Shown here piece by piece: positions 27,873 through 39,415 of a DNA stretch of 64,000 bases. The translations under genes and the position numbers were made by a program. How positions within the stretch are numbered: the first letter of the stretch is position 1; each line of letters starts with the position of its first letter. The notes beneath the pieces are model-generated. The model saw nothing but the letters and a program-made list of their open reading frames with translations, had not been told where the DNA came from and searched no databases. The DNA is from Brachionus manjavacas (lineage: Eukaryota; Rotifera; Eurotatoria; Ploima; Brachionidae), in NCBI GenBank assembly GCA_019054805.1, contig JAHQIY010000006.1, positions 2,852,001 through 2,916,000 of the forward strand. Direction: 5' to 3'.

Positions 27873-30011
27873 ATGACATCGAAACAAGGAAATAAATCTC
27901 TTAATCAGCCAAATGCCAAAGATCCCATCGAATTGCTGTATACTAGACGGTTAGCGGTTCGATACCAAAAAAGGCAATTGATAAATATTCGTTTATCTGA
28001 GTTTTCCGAACGATTTCTTCTATTGCACAGCTTAATATTATCCCTAGTATCGTTTACTTTAATTGGAATTCAAATCGGAATTTTTGTACACAAGACAAAA
28101 TTGTATTACGCTGCTAGTGGATTCTGGATGGCGCTTATTTTTGTTATATGCACCTTAACATTATTAATACTAAGTAAGAATTTTATTAATTTCTTTATTC
28201 GAAAATCTAAAAGTTTTTATTTTTTAAACTTTAATTGAAAATAAAATTTAAAATTTTTCATTCACATTTAAAGATCACAATTAGAACCGATCAAATTGAC
28301 ACTTTTTTTTGAGATTAAAAATCGAATTTTTATATTAAATTTTTGTCATTATCAAGTTGATGAAAAATACTCTAAATCTTTTTAAAAGTAATAGTTGTAA
28401 GTTGTAAACTGAGCATTATTACTTCTCTTCCTTATTTCTCTAGCTTTTGCAGATTTAACTAATTTTAATACCTTTCTTTCATTATTTTTTTTGATTTCTT
28501 TATTTTAATAGCAGCATTGCCATTGATGTTTAGCATGCTTAAAGACCATGATAAAATTCAAAAGCAATTTTTTGGATGAGAGAAGTTAAGAGCAATTTGT
28601 AGGATTAAATTTTAATAAATATTTTAATTTTAATCTGTCGAAGATTGTTAAATCACAAATTAAAGGACGCATAAGAAGTAAAACCGATGTAAATTTTTCA
28701 TTTTTTTTTAACTGAATGATAGGCAAATTCTACCCCTGATAATACCCTATTATGCTTGATGAGATTTAAAATTTAATTCGATCTATTAAAATAAGTTAAG
28801 GTAAGGCGCCAAAAATTAATTTGGAAGCTTAAAAAAGGCTATTATTCAGATTATTGAACTTGACGAAACCAATAATAAGCAGTTTATTTAACTAGCACTT
28901 TTATTTTGTGGTTTAAATCTTCGCTTTTTATAATGGGGTCGACTATTAAAAATCTCGAAAGGTATACTACTTTTTTGGTTAGTAAACTACTAGAGTCTGG
29001 CACCAACAGAGGATTAAATTTAAAAATTTTAATCATTTGAAATTTTTGGTATTTTTAGTGTATAATATCAGTTTTTAAAGAAAATAAAAAAATAAACTTC
29101 GGTTTTTAACCCTTAAGTGTCCTTTTATCATAAAAAAAATATATTTAGTAAGGTCGACCAAAATATATAGCAAATCAAACTTAACTTAACTTCTGTTGAC
29201 ATTGTTTTATCATAATTCACCAGAAAATTTTAAGGAAAAAATTTTAAAAATTTAGGCTATAATTTAATCAATGTCAAAAACAATTAATGCACAAAAAACT
29301 TTTGGATGCTTTTACTCTTTTAATTAATAAAATGCTTTGTGATGCAATGTTAATGTTAATGTTGCCACTAAAATTAAGCTTTCAATAATAAACAATATTA
29401 ATTTTATTTTTACAAATTTTGTTAAAAAAAAATTAACTTAAATTTTTTTTTTCTCAAAAAATTTTAAAAATCATTTAAATACAAATAAATAAAGTGTTAA
29501 TCGGTCTTTTGTAACCAGGAACACTCCCATTTTGATTAATATTCGAATAATTCAATTTTAGCAAAAACTTTTAAATTGTTTAAGTGGTTTGACTTAAGAA
29601 AAGCCTGGTTATGATGGCTTACAAATGTACTTTTGAAATTCCCAAAAATTACATTGATATTCTAAAATTTAATAATAAGGCTATTGAATTGTTAAATTTT
29701 GATGATATTTAATAAAATTTTTTTAAGGAATTAAGAGATCATATGGATATCTGATGCTTACATTAGGTGCTCACTATTTTGCTATATTATCAACAATCGG
29801 TGGCATTATTTTGAACGTATTCGACATGGCGTTTTACAATATAAAATGCATGAACGCCTGTGGTACATTTTCTACTCAATACTTAAATTTAATGATAATT
29901 GTATTTGGCGCGATAGCTTTAATGAGTATTTTTTTATTTATGGCTGCTATAGAGTACTATGTTCTATTTGATGCCAGGAAATTAAATGTTTACTTACAGA
30001 ACAGAAAATAA
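27873..30011 (+). CDS. Four-span membrane protein A (2 exons)
   Basis: Exons: 27873-28173 and 29728-30011, phase 1, separated by a 1554-nt intron; 194 aa. The start is the ATG at 27873. Four hydrophobic segments: FLLLHSLILSLVSFTLIGIQ, GFWMALIFVICTLTLLIL, YLMLTLGAHYFAILSTIGGI and YLNLMIIVFGAIALMSIFLF. The loop between TM3 and TM4 has the pair CMNAC. Architecture and intron position match genes B (30105-31017) and C (32351-33180). MS4A/CD20-like or MARVEL-like tetraspan families have this layout, but no diagnostic motif allows a firm assignment. Function unknown. Its 3' end is convergent with gene B, with 93 bases between the stops. Confidence 0.8.
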
Positions 30012-30045
30012 TTTTTTTTTTAGTTTGAAAACAGTGTTGTATTTT

Positions 30046-30051
30046 AATAAA
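30046..30051 (+). promoter_or_regulatory. Polyadenylation signal of four-span gene A
   Basis: AATAAA 35 bases after the stop, within the 93-base gap between two convergent genes. Confidence 0.5.
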
Positions 30052-30104
30052 TTATTTTATTATTTCGAAAATTTGTCTAGTTTTTATTTATTAAAAATTA
30101 ATTT

Positions 30105-31017
30105 TTATTGTCTTTGATAAGAATAGTTTGGATTTCTATAGTTGTATTGTGGATTAGGAAGTATGGGCACAAATTGTCTGCTATTTTGTGATTTTCTCGA
30201 GCAGCCACCAACAACTTTTATTTGAATGAAAATTGAATAAAATAAACACATCAAAACGGCAACTAGACCAAGTACAATTTGAATTGCTTCAAAAATAAAA
30301 AGTCTACCTGAACGGCACTTTTCTTTGTCAAAAGTGCAGTCCGAATCTCCAATTTCTATGGCATGTAATACAACAGTCATGATAAATGTCAAAGAGAGAC
30401 TTAGAAGATGAAATAAAACACTTGTTATTATCATACAAAAATTTCTGCAGCTTACTTTAAAAAAAATAATATAGAGTCAAAATAGTTTTGTTTTAATTTT
30501 ACTTGATATTAAGTTTAAAAAGACAGTTATAATCAAAAATCCACCAGAATATAATCCGCCTTTGAAAAAAAATTGAAAAAAAAAACTAAATTTAAATTTC
30601 AACTCTATTACCGCCAACTTGGTTGTTAATGTCTTTGTCTGAAGAAATATTGAGAATAATTATCTCTGATGCGATCATTAGAAGTGCAAATAGCAATAAA
30701 CTCATTGAATGAAAAACAACAAATCCTGTCGGATAATTGTTCTGAATGTGAAAATTTCGCTTCATTGACAATGGTAGTTTGTCAATATCGACCACTGGAA
30801 TGCCTGATTGGTATTGAATCGGTTGTTGATACTGGGGCTGAGCTTGAGGCAAATTAGCATTCTGAAAAACAGGGGGTATATTTGGATTCAGACCTGTTGA
30901 ATAAACAGCTTGATTTGGGTTCTGTCTATTTGAGCTGAATGCATTCGGATAATTCGGTGGTGGAGTTGTTGATGATGGATTATCATCTAAGGTGATTAAA
31001 TCTTGACTTTGGTTCAT
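30105..31017 (-). CDS. Four-span membrane protein B (3 exons)
   Basis: Exons: 31017-30612, 30559-30503 and 30454-30105 (introns 52 and 48 nt, both phase 1); 270 aa. The cytosolic N-terminus is about 95 residues, rich in Pro, Gln and Asn. It is followed by TM1 (FVVFHSMSLLLFALLMIASE), TM2 (GGLYSGGFLIITVFLNLI), TM3 (ITSVLFHLLSLSLTFIMTVV), a loop with two Cys (CTFDKEKC) and TM4 (FIFEAIQIVLGLVAVLMCLF). The short C-tail is rich in Asn and Tyr. It is a paralogue of gene C: both have a 57-nt middle exon encoding (I/L)(F/Y)SGG. Head-to-head with C across 1.3 kb and tail-to-tail with A. Specific function unknown; MS4A-like membrane organiser is one possibility. AATAAA overlaps the stop codon (30104-30109). 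Confidence 0.82.
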
Positions 31018-32350
31018 TCTTTTAAAATTTTATATTTTAAATATTTTTTAAATAAAAGTGAATTCATCATGAGATTTTATAAAATTCAGATAAGATAATT
31101 CTTCAATAAAAAAAGCGATAATGAAGAATTTTATCATGAATTCATGAATTCAATTCTATTATTAGCCATTTTTGAAGTTTATCAAATCAAGAAAAAACAA
31201 GAAATTATAGTATTATAATTTCTTAGTAGAAATTTGAGGAAAGCGCAAAAAATAATTAAAAATTTATTAAGCTTGTCGGATGTTGAACAATTAATCATTC
31301 CATTACAATTTCTTTTTCAGTACTTCAAACGAAAAACTAAGTAATTATAAGTAAAGTTTTTTTGTATTCAGTTTAAATTGACAAAAAACAATAATTGTTC
31401 CCTTAAAATTTAAAAATATCAAATAAATCAATTATGATTTATTTAATTTTAGTTTGTTTATATTGAAGAATCATTTTATTGTCATCACAACTTTCATCAG
31501 AGACCATCACTGCGCTGGTAAGCATCGATTGAATTTAGATTCATAAAAAACAATTCATTAAGAATTTACTGATAGAAACAGAATTGAATAAGATTTCTTA
31601 GTTGTTGCAGCATTAAAACGGAACTAAAATTGAAATTTTTCTAATTCAAGTTCTGAAATTTAAGTACAGAAACTCCAATTTATCGGTAGTACGGTAATAA
31701 TAATATCTTTAAAGGTTAAAAAAAATATTATTAATAAACATTTTATAAGAAAAAGTAAAAAAAAATAGATTCAGATCATCAAAAGTCTGTAAAAAACAAA
31801 AAAATCAATTTTTTTCCTGTCAAATACACTTTCTAAATTTCAGAATAAGTAATTGAAAAAAAATAAACGATATTTAAGCAATAAGGCTCATTATTTTTGC
31901 TGAACCAAATTCACTGACTGTGAATTTCGAATTTGTATTAAAGTTACTTAAGATACTATTTAATAAATTTTTTTTGACAGCCTAGTCGTTTGACAATTAA
32001 TTTTCCTTTTCTTTGAAATTTAGTTTAAAAATATTTGGAGAAAAAATTAACCTCCATAGTAGAAGTTGTTAGAGAAAAAAAACAAAAATAAGAGAAAGAG
32101 AATTTTTTTAAATTAATTTAATTTCATTGTAAGTTTAGAGTTTCAATTTTTTTTTAATTTCAGGCGAATCAATATAATCAAATGATCAAATTTAAATGAT
32201 CACGCTCAAAAATTATCATTAAAAAAAGTTTTTTAAGTAATTTTATTTCAAAATTATATTTTCAAAGTAAACATTCAATGCTTTACTGAATTTTTTACAT
32301 CTTTTAAATAAGCTTGTTTTTGATGTATACTACTGATTTTAGAGCCTAAA
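31018..32350. other. Divergent intergenic region between four-span genes B and C
   Basis: AT-rich 1.3-kb region that must hold the promoters of both divergent genes. It contains the imperfect inverted motif ATCATGAGATTTTATAAAATT / GAATTTTATCATGAATTCAT around 31068-31150. No defined promoter element can be named. Confidence 0.4.
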
Positions 32351-33180
32351 ATGGAAAATTTCAGGGAACAAATATCACTAGATAATTTGGAAAGTATTTC
32401 ACCATCTAGAAGCGAAAATCAAACCAATTCAAATCAACCCATTTCGTCATTAAATATTCAACAATTAAATAATTCGAACCTGAATGAATCTAATTGTTTA
32501 TCACAAAATTATGCTCGAACAAATCGTCAATTAGTCGGAAAAGAAAAATATCTTATTTCTAGAAGAAATCAACGCATTCAGCAAAACTATCCAACTGTTT
32601 ATGTTGTATTCCATTCAGTGTTCTTTTTGGCTTGTGGCTTAGCATTAATTTCAGGAGAAATAATTGCGTCAAGAGAAATCAATAACTGGAATATTTTTTC
32701 TGATCAGATAGCTGGTATTTTTTCTATTTAAATTTTAAGATTTAATTTTATTTTGAAGGTGGAATTTTTTCTGGAGGTTTGATGATTTTTGCCTTTTTTT
32801 TGACTCTAATTACTAGTAAATAAATATGAGGAAATAAACTAGATGATTTTAAAATTTTTCATTTAGTTAGCTTTAAAAATGTAATAATGCTGGTAATTGT
32901 CGTGATAATAAATTTAGTTGTTCCAGTTGTGTCAATAATTTTTGTTTTCATCTTTCAAAATTTACCAAATGACCACAAGGGATGTATTTTCAAGCGAGAT
33001 AATTGTGTATCAAATAAAATTTACTTAATAGGACTTATTTTTGTATTCAATATAATGATACTTTCTTTAAATTCAATTGTTTTTTCAGTAATTATTTTGG
33101 CCAAAGTTGTTTTTGAGTTTTTTAAAAACCCTCAAATGCAAGTAAACAGTGCATCATCTTATATGATGATTAGAAATTGA
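32351..33180 (+). CDS. Four-span membrane protein C (3 exons)
   Basis: Exons: 32351-32714, 32759-32815 and 32867-33180 (introns 44 and 51 nt, phase 1 and 1); 244 aa. The N-terminus is about 80 residues, rich in Ser, Asn and Gln, followed by an Arg-rich juxtamembrane (SRRNQRIQQNYP). TM1 is VVFHSVFFLACGLALISGEI and TM2 is GGLMIFAFFLTLI. TM3 is MLVIVVIINLVVPVVSIIFV. The Cys pair is GCIFKRDNC, and TM4 is IYLIGLIFVFNIMILSLNSI. It matches gene B in exon sizes (57-nt middle exon), intron phases and the NYPT-(x)-(F/Y)VVFHS motif. Function unknown. Confidence 0.82.
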
Positions 33181-33288
33181 GTAATTTTCATTTTGTGTAA
33201 ATTTGAAAAAAAGTGTTCATTCGATAACTAAACGAATATTAATTATTGATTCTATTTAAAAAATATTCAATTTTGGTAATTTAGTGAA

Positions 33289-33294
33289 AATAAA
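33289..33294 (+). promoter_or_regulatory. Polyadenylation signal of four-span gene C
   Basis: AATAAA 109 bases after the stop. Confidence 0.45.
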
Positions 33295-33334
33295 AATTAA
33301 ATAATTTAGAATTTCAATAGTAATTTAAAAAAAA

Positions 33335-34028
33335 TATTTGGTTAATGATCCTGCCTGTTTAAAAAATCCAAAAAGCCAAGCAAGTCTACTTTTTCGTATG
33401 ATCGGCGCCGAAATACCACTCTCAGAAACGACCAACCAAACAATTAAATTCTGCTCAAATTTCTTAACTGGGGTATATTTTGTACTTGCTGGTGTTGCAG
33501 CAATGTTACTTGAGTAAAATATATCATTTCCATTGATTTTACCATGACTGAGATTGAAATAGGATTCATCGTCTAAAATCCAGGAAATATTTGGATTTTT
33601 TAAATACAAATTTCTACATTTAACTCTAGCTACTTTTTTGCGTTTCGGTTCGTTCAGGGATTTTCATATTTTTTCTAGGTGTTATTTGAAGCCTTCTTCA
33701 AAAATTTTGAGACCATTTGCTGGCTTACATCAAACTTTTTGGCTGCTTGACGCTGACTGATGTTTTATTTGTGATCAAAAGCCTTTTTTAGCTTGTTGAG
33801 TTGTACTTTATTCATTTTTTTCGGCTTTTGACCAGATCCTTGTTTTCTTTCAGATCCTTGAAAAATATTCACTATGTTTTAAAATTCGGTAAACAGTACT
33901 CCTTGGAATTTTTTCTGCCATAAAATGCCTCACAGTGAATATCTTTCCAAGTGATCTATTTTTGTTAAAAACCGCGCGTACACGCGAATTCTTAGGGCCT
34001 CTTCTTTAGATGAATTTATTTTGGTCAT
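33335..34028 (-). pseudogene. Broken mariner/Tc1-like transposase, N-terminal two thirds
   Basis: Read on the minus strand from an ATG at 34028: MTKINSSKEEALRIRVYARF, then by frame changes RHFMAEKIPRSTVYRILKHS, then an HTH-type segment RQAAKKFDVSQQMVSKFLKK. It ends with ISWILDDESYFNLSHGKING followed by a stretch ending GISAPIIRKS. The two HTH motifs and the (I/V)xDDExYF block with the first catalytic Asp are typical of IS630-Tc1-mariner transposases of the maT type. Stops and frameshifts are present, and the second and third catalytic residues are missing. No terminal inverted repeats were identified. Confidence 0.75.
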
Positions 34029-35158
34029 TTTTAATTCAAATTGAATAATTTTTTTTATCATATTTAAAACTAAATCTCCTACAAGAATATGGAAAGAGAT
34101 TTAAAAAAAATTAAAAAAGCATTGCAAATGATACTTAAAGTTCGTCTCGATTTATACATTTTTTAATTGGGAATAATTTCTTTTATTAAATATTCTATTT
34201 TTTTTCACCTAAAAAATTTTTGTTTCTAAAATTTATTTACATTTATATAAAAATGTGTTTAAAATTAGAAAATTTTTTCAAAATTAAAAATTAAACATCA
34301 AAAGTCTTCTATGCTCTATTTTGTTTCAAAGAATGAAACACTTGATGAATCACACAATAGATGTAAAATGATGGTAAAGTTAAAAAAAGATAAATGGCAA
34401 TTTAGCACCTGCACATATAAAAATTATTTGAAAATTATTGAAAAAGAAGCCGGGTAACCCGTCGTAAAAGACTGGTAAGTAAAGAATATAAATTATAATC
34501 AAAGAGCGACATTTTGTATTTTGTACATCAACAGACTTATTAAACTAATAAATTGGACTTATTTGATAAATGATTTTTTTGTTCAATGGTATGTCTTTTG
34601 GTGAAAAAAAATAGTAAGCTATTCTAATATTTTACTTTTATAGTATATTTATACAAATTTTCTTTTTTGACTCGAAACCTTACCTTTGAACAGCAGCTAA
34701 ATTTCAATTTTTTAATATCTTTTTCTATTTATCTAATTAAAGTTTTAGTCTCATGGACAAATTGAAATATGATTTGTATGTAAAAAGGGTAGAATAATTT
34801 AATATATAATTAAATGTCTATTTTACAATCAAGTAAAAAAAAAAAATTAGAAATTAAAATAAGAAAAAATGATCAAGTTTTGCATTTTTATTAAGACTGG
34901 TATTTTTGTCTTGAGATTTCTTTATTATAAATTTCTTTTTATCTACGTTTTAATTAATTTTCTACCTTTGACTAAGAAATTTTCAATTACTAAAATATTA
35001 ACTAGCTACTTTTTGTACCTCTTTAAATTTCAATACGAGCTCCCAGTTAATGCCTAAATAAAAGATTAATTTTTTAATTTGCAATTTTAATGTTTTTCTA
35101 ATCAAAATATAATCAAAAATAAATTTGTTAGTTTTCTTCGGTCAATATTAAAAAAAAA
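34029..35158. other. AT-rich intergenic DNA
   Basis: No gene seen. A possible LINE tail on the minus strand lies at about 34735-34790 (GTCCATGAGAC followed by A/T). The open frame at 34869-35057 is an AT-rich frame of Phe, Leu, Tyr and Ile with no other support. Confidence 0.4.
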
Positions 35159-35532
35159 TCAATTAAATTCACAATTAGAGCCATAAAAACCACTATAACA
35201 TTGGCACATATAAGAAACTTGTTCAATAGACGTTCCTTGAATTTGATTTACAATGGGAAAGCAGGCTCCAGCTCTACATGGCCTTTTCGAACAAGGATCA
35301 ATTAAATCACATTTTGTTCCGACGTAATTGTCGAAGCATTCACAGATGGCGATTCCATTTCTATTAATACAATTTCCATTTTCACAATTGCCTTCGCAAG
35401 CTTTAAAAAAATAAATTGAAAATTTGTAAGCCTCAGAAACTATTTCGAATAAAACTTACTTTGGGCAAAATTTTGTTCAAAAATAGCCGTAAGAAGCAGA
35501 GTTATAAAGATAATTACACTTGATGGCTTCAT
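35159..35532 (-). CDS. Small secreted protein with two EGF-like domains (2 exons)
   Basis: Exons: 35532-35460 and 35400-35159 (59-nt intron, phase 1); 104 aa. The signal peptide is MKPSSVIIFITLLLTAIFEQ..FAQ. EGF-like domain 1 (about 25-55) has six Cys: CEGNCENGNCINRNGIAICEC followed by FDNYVGTKC; domain 2 (about 58-100) begins DPCSKRPCRAGACFP and ends CQCYSGFYGSNC. The final aromatic-Gly-x-x-C pattern is typical of EGF modules. It has no membrane segment, so it is probably a secreted ligand, matrix or mucus protein; no orthologue can be named. The intron lies between signal peptide and domains, as is common for EGF proteins. It is too short and split to appear as a long open frame. Confidence 0.85.
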
Positions 35533-36239
35533 TTTTAAAATGGTTCTTTTTTCTTTTTAAATTCAACATGAATTATTTAAGAAATTTTTTAAACTAATAT
35601 TTATTTTAAGATTTTCATTCAACATTCACAGTGATCAGCTGTCAATTTTGTGTTTAAATCATGTCCTAAAATCTATTGTTAAACAATATTTGAAATGTAT
35701 CTATGTTTTGAGCAAATGTTTTTAGGCAAATATTGGTTTAAGAATCAAAAGATAAAAAATCCAGCGAAAATTATGATATTTAAAAATAGATTTCTTAATT
35801 TTTTTTTATTAATCCAATATAAATACTAAATAATACTAATAAATGTTTTGATGAATAATTCAAAAAATCATTCTGAGTCTGAAGTAAATTATCCTGTTCA
35901 ATTTGTATCCATTTTTTAAACAAAGCTTGTTTATTTTTTGAAAACTTAAAAATAAAAGAAAAAAATTTATATAATAATAAAAATATCTTACCCACGGTCA
36001 GTCAACTGAACTGTAATTTTTACGGGTTTTGGCATGAGTTTGGGTTCTAGTATCCGCACCCTGTACCCGAACCCATTTACCTCAATATTTTGGCACCTAA
36101 CCCAAATACATTCCCAATTTTCCCATCTTTTTGGTAAAAAAATTAAAAAATTGGAACTGTGAAAACAAGCCATCAAAAGAAATCTTTTTTAGAGAAAAAC
36201 TACAGAAAGAAATAAAAAAAATTCAGATAATTTATCTTT
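35533..36239. other. Upstream region of the EGF gene
   Basis: AT-rich. A palindromic ACAGTGATCAGCTGTC segment lies near 35628-35643. At 35990-36130 a less AT-rich patch with CCCG/ACCC motifs resembles repeat DNA, but no second end was found. Confidence 0.35.
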
Positions 36240-36357
36240 CTGAAGAGTTAAATTTTATTTAATTTTTATTAGTTTATTTTCTTACCGAGTTAGAGCTCCT
36301 TCAGAATGTAATAAAAGAATAAAATAAAAAAATAAGCTAAAATAAAATTATAAGAAA

Positions 36358-36409
36358 GTAACATCCTATTTCTATATATTTAGAGACAAATATTGAAATA
36401 GGATGTTAC
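36358..36409. repeat. Perfect 15-bp hairpin, 22-nt loop
   Basis: GTAACATCCTATTTC (36358-36372) and GAAATAGGATGTTAC (36395-36409) are perfect reverse complements. The hairpin lies in the 3' region of the degenerate LINE and could be a LINE 3'-UTR structure or a tiny independent palindrome. Confidence 0.7.
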
Positions 36410-36756
36410 ATGTGACACTGTTAACATAGTTGAAGCTTCAGGAAAAAAAGAGCAAAAAGTAAGGTAGGAATTACACAATGGAGTAAGGTATTCAATATTT
36501 CTTGATTTGAAACCGCTTTTTATTCATCAACCGGCTTGACAACCAATGGAACAGAATGACGCATTCTTACCGCTACATTTATTTCGCTCAATTCAAAAAG
36601 TTTTTTAGAGACAGTTAAAAGTTTAGGTTTATTAAGGGCCTCATGATGCAGGAAGGAGTATCATATTTTAGTTTAAGTAAAAAACGAACTGCTGAGTTTT
36701 GTATGTATTCGAGATTTTACTTTCTCTTAGACTTAAGCTAAAGAGATAAATAATGT

Positions 36757-36850
36757 ATTTTAGAATAATATGAGGTAAATTTTTAACGAAAGGTTATGAT
36801 TTCTTTTAGAATAATATGAGGTAAATTTTTTAACATAAGGTTATGAATTT
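36757..36850. repeat. Tandem duplication of a 47-bp unit
   Basis: Two adjacent copies of TTTTAGAATAATATGAGGTA continuing through AAATTTTTAAC(G/A)(A/T)AAGGTTATGA, with few differences. Local duplication inside the degenerate LINE. Confidence 0.65.
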
Positions 36851-37709
36851 GGTCTGAGAAGCTGCTTCCTCTTTTAACCTTTTAAGCGCTGAGGTAATCT
36901 CTTTAATGCTAACAGGCTAGTCAAATCTGCATTTGTCTTTTTTCATTAAAAAATTAAAGACCATATTCAATTATTTCTCTATCCTTTTTGGGATCAATTA
37001 GATCATTTTTCGGACTTTAATTTTGTTTTCATTCAAATTCACCAAAAAAGGTAGCTTTTTCTTCAACGGTTCTAAGTTCCTTATTATTAGAGATTAAAGT
37101 TTTAAAAGTGATCATTTTTTTGATCGAAACTAATTAACTTTTTTCCAGAAAGGTCTACTTGAAAGCGGATTATTCCCAATATTTTTAATATTCCCAATAA
37201 AATCAGACCAGTTTTGATTCCAAAATTTTTTTAACCTGATTCTTGCTCTGAAGTGATCTGGTTAAATATTTGTTCAGTATTTTGAAAACGAGTTTTTTGA
37301 AATATTCTTCTTAATTTTCTGCGTTTCTTATTTATACTGGCAATATAGAGTGGGAGACTTGTTTTTAAAATTTTATGGGTTTGATTTGGAATGCTTTTAT
37401 GCGCTGCAGAAATTGTTTTTGGGTAATTTCTTCATTTAGTTCGCAACTGATGCTGAATCTGATCCTATAATTTGAATTTGGCCTTTTAGAATCTCACGAA
37501 GTAAAAACCAATTTGCTTCTTAATAGCTTAGCTTCTTTAGAGATAACTAAGTAGTCAAAAGATTTACATGCCTCAATTAGAAAATGATCACTGGTCATAT
37601 CTTGACAATTAAGGACCCTAAAATCAGTGATTTTATTAATTAATGAAGAATTTAAGAATAAATCAAGAATTTCAAAATATTCCTTTTTGAAATTTTTTTT
37701 TTTTGGGAA

Positions 37710-37830
37710 TATATATTATTTCATTTTTATTTAAAAAAGATTTTAAGCCTCATAGGCAAGTTGAAAAGGAAACACAAAAATACAAATTACAATTTTACAA
37801 AGATAAAAAAAAAAATAAAAAAATTAATCC
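37710..37830 (-). mobile_element. LINE 3' tail inserted into the older LINE
   Basis: The minus strand reads CAACTTGCCTATGAGGCTTA then TTTTTTAAATAAAAATGAAA. A GCCTATGAGGC hairpin is followed by an A/T tail, the same plan as the other LINE ends in this window. It falls exactly between two endonuclease blocks of the surrounding LINE. Confidence 0.5.
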
Positions 37831-38933
37831 ATTTAAAATTTAATATGCTAATAGTTGAACACTTATTAATGATTTTGTGAAATTAAGCTCATTAATAAAT
37901 CTTTCTAAAATGATTCCATTTTCATTTTCTCCTTTAAAACTTGTTTTAGCTAAAATCACCCCCGAGAACAAAATTTTTACAATTCTTATTTATCTTTTCG
38001 GATACATTTAAATTTAGAAGTTTATTAGGTGGTGATATAAACTGAAAACATATAATTTATATTTTCCCGGATTTATTTTGATACAAAGTAATTCAGAAGA
38101 AAACTCCTCATAGGAAAAGACAAACTCTAATTCATCTTTTTCTAAAATTGTTAATTATTATACACTGATTATTCTTAACTGAAATATTATAAATGTCACA
38201 AACCAAGTTAGGTGAGAAATTTGCAAAATTTGAAGAATTCGTAGTTAAATTTCAAAATTATTGCAAATGCAATTTTCACATTTACATCAAATTCGCAAGT
38301 CGTTTCTTGTAATATGAAACCAGCAAATATCAATACGTTGATTTCGAAAGTATGTTTTGGAGAGAAACGAGGATGAAATCAAGATATTAAAATAATTTAT
38401 TTATTTTTTATTTATCTATTCAATTAATGCCTATTACGGTAATATTAATAAATTTTTTTAAATTTAAATTAAATAATAGAAGTTCTTTTTTCCTTTGATT
38501 TCGCAAAAACCAAATTTTATAAAAATTCATGCATTATTTTTAAAAATTAATTATTGTAACTTTAAAATTCATTATTTACATTTTCAAATTTTTTATTTGA
38601 TTTTTTTTTTAATTTTCAAAATGTTTAAATTAAGGAATCGATAGCAGAGTTTTCAACATTCTATAGTCATTTTTTATCATTAAAAAACATGTTTGGTCGA
38701 TTCAATGAATTTTTTTTAATATATTTTTTTTTCTCAATTCCTTACACAATTGACACAATCGAGTTTTTTCTGTGTTTTTTGTATATTTTTCTGTTTGTTT
38801 GTTTGTAAATCATTGAATTGACTAAAAAAAAAAAAAATTTTAGTCATTGACTTGACTTAAGACTTGTGACTTAAAAACAAGTCTGTTTATTTATAATTTG
38901 GACATGACTTAAAAAGCCAACTAACTTCCTTAT

Positions 38934-39407
38934 TAGTGTTGGATGCGGTCAGACAAAACCGGTCCATTAGGCGAACGGTTTTTAGCGGTGATTTGGCCGG
39001 TCAGCTTGGCGGTCAAAAATAAACGGGCGGTCAAAAAACATAATAAAATAAAAATTTAAAACAATTAAATTTATTTTTTATTTAAAAAAAATAAATAAAA
39101 AAAAAAATAATTAAAAAAAAATAAATTAAAAAATAAAAAATTTCACTCAAAAATTAAAAATAAAAATTTTATTTTTTATTTTTTTTTAATTATTTTTTTT
39201 TTTATTTATTTTTTTTAAATAAAAAATAAATTTAATTGTTTTAAATTTTTATTTTATTATGTTTTTTGACCGCCCGTTTATTTTTGACCGCCAAGCTGAC
39301 CGGCCAAATGACCGCCCGTCAAAAAGCTGGCCGGCTTATGCGGACACGGTCACGGTTTCTGAAAATTTTGGCCGGTTAAGTGTCCGCTTGTACGGATCCC
39401 AACACTA
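38934..39407. mobile_element. hAT-type palindromic MITE, 474 bp, perfect 8-bp target duplication
   Basis: Starts TAGTGTTGGATGCGGTC and ends GTACGGATCCCAACACTA, flanked on both sides by TTCCTTAT (38926-38933 and 39408-39415). From TTGGCCGGTCAGCTTGGCGG inwards, the two halves are almost perfect reverse complements for about 150 bp (38993-39140 against 39165-39310). It is capable of forming a long hairpin around TTTCACTCAAAAATT. The arms combine GC-rich GGCGGTCAAAAAT(A/A)AACGG blocks with A/T runs. An 8-bp duplication and TAGTGTTGG ends indicate hAT. No coding capacity. Confidence 0.85.
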
Positions 39408-39415
39408 TTCCTTAT

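Larger units (their letters stand above)
36240..38170 (-). mobile_element. Degenerate LINE (endonuclease and RT C-terminal parts), nested
   Basis: Minus strand. At 38170-37830 lie YHPPNKLLNLNVSEKI, KNFVLGGDFS and NGIILERFINELNF, which are the endonuclease motifs YxPPN and GDF. At 37690-37500 lie NSSLINKITDFRVLN and MTSDHFLIEA (SDHxxI motif). At 36700-36530 lies EYIQNSAVRFLLKLKYDTPS, the C-terminal segment after the reverse transcriptase. A 3' tail with GCTCTAACTCGGTAAG and AAATAAAA follows at 36330-36240. Many stops; the central catalytic RT is deleted. A different LINE tail (37710-37830) interrupts the endonuclease. Confidence 0.6.

Noticed and set aside
34869-35057. 62-codon frame that looks like a hydrophobic peptide
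   Set aside because: The Phe/Leu/Ile content follows from A/T-rich codons; no motif, signal cleavage site or neighbouring exon supports it.
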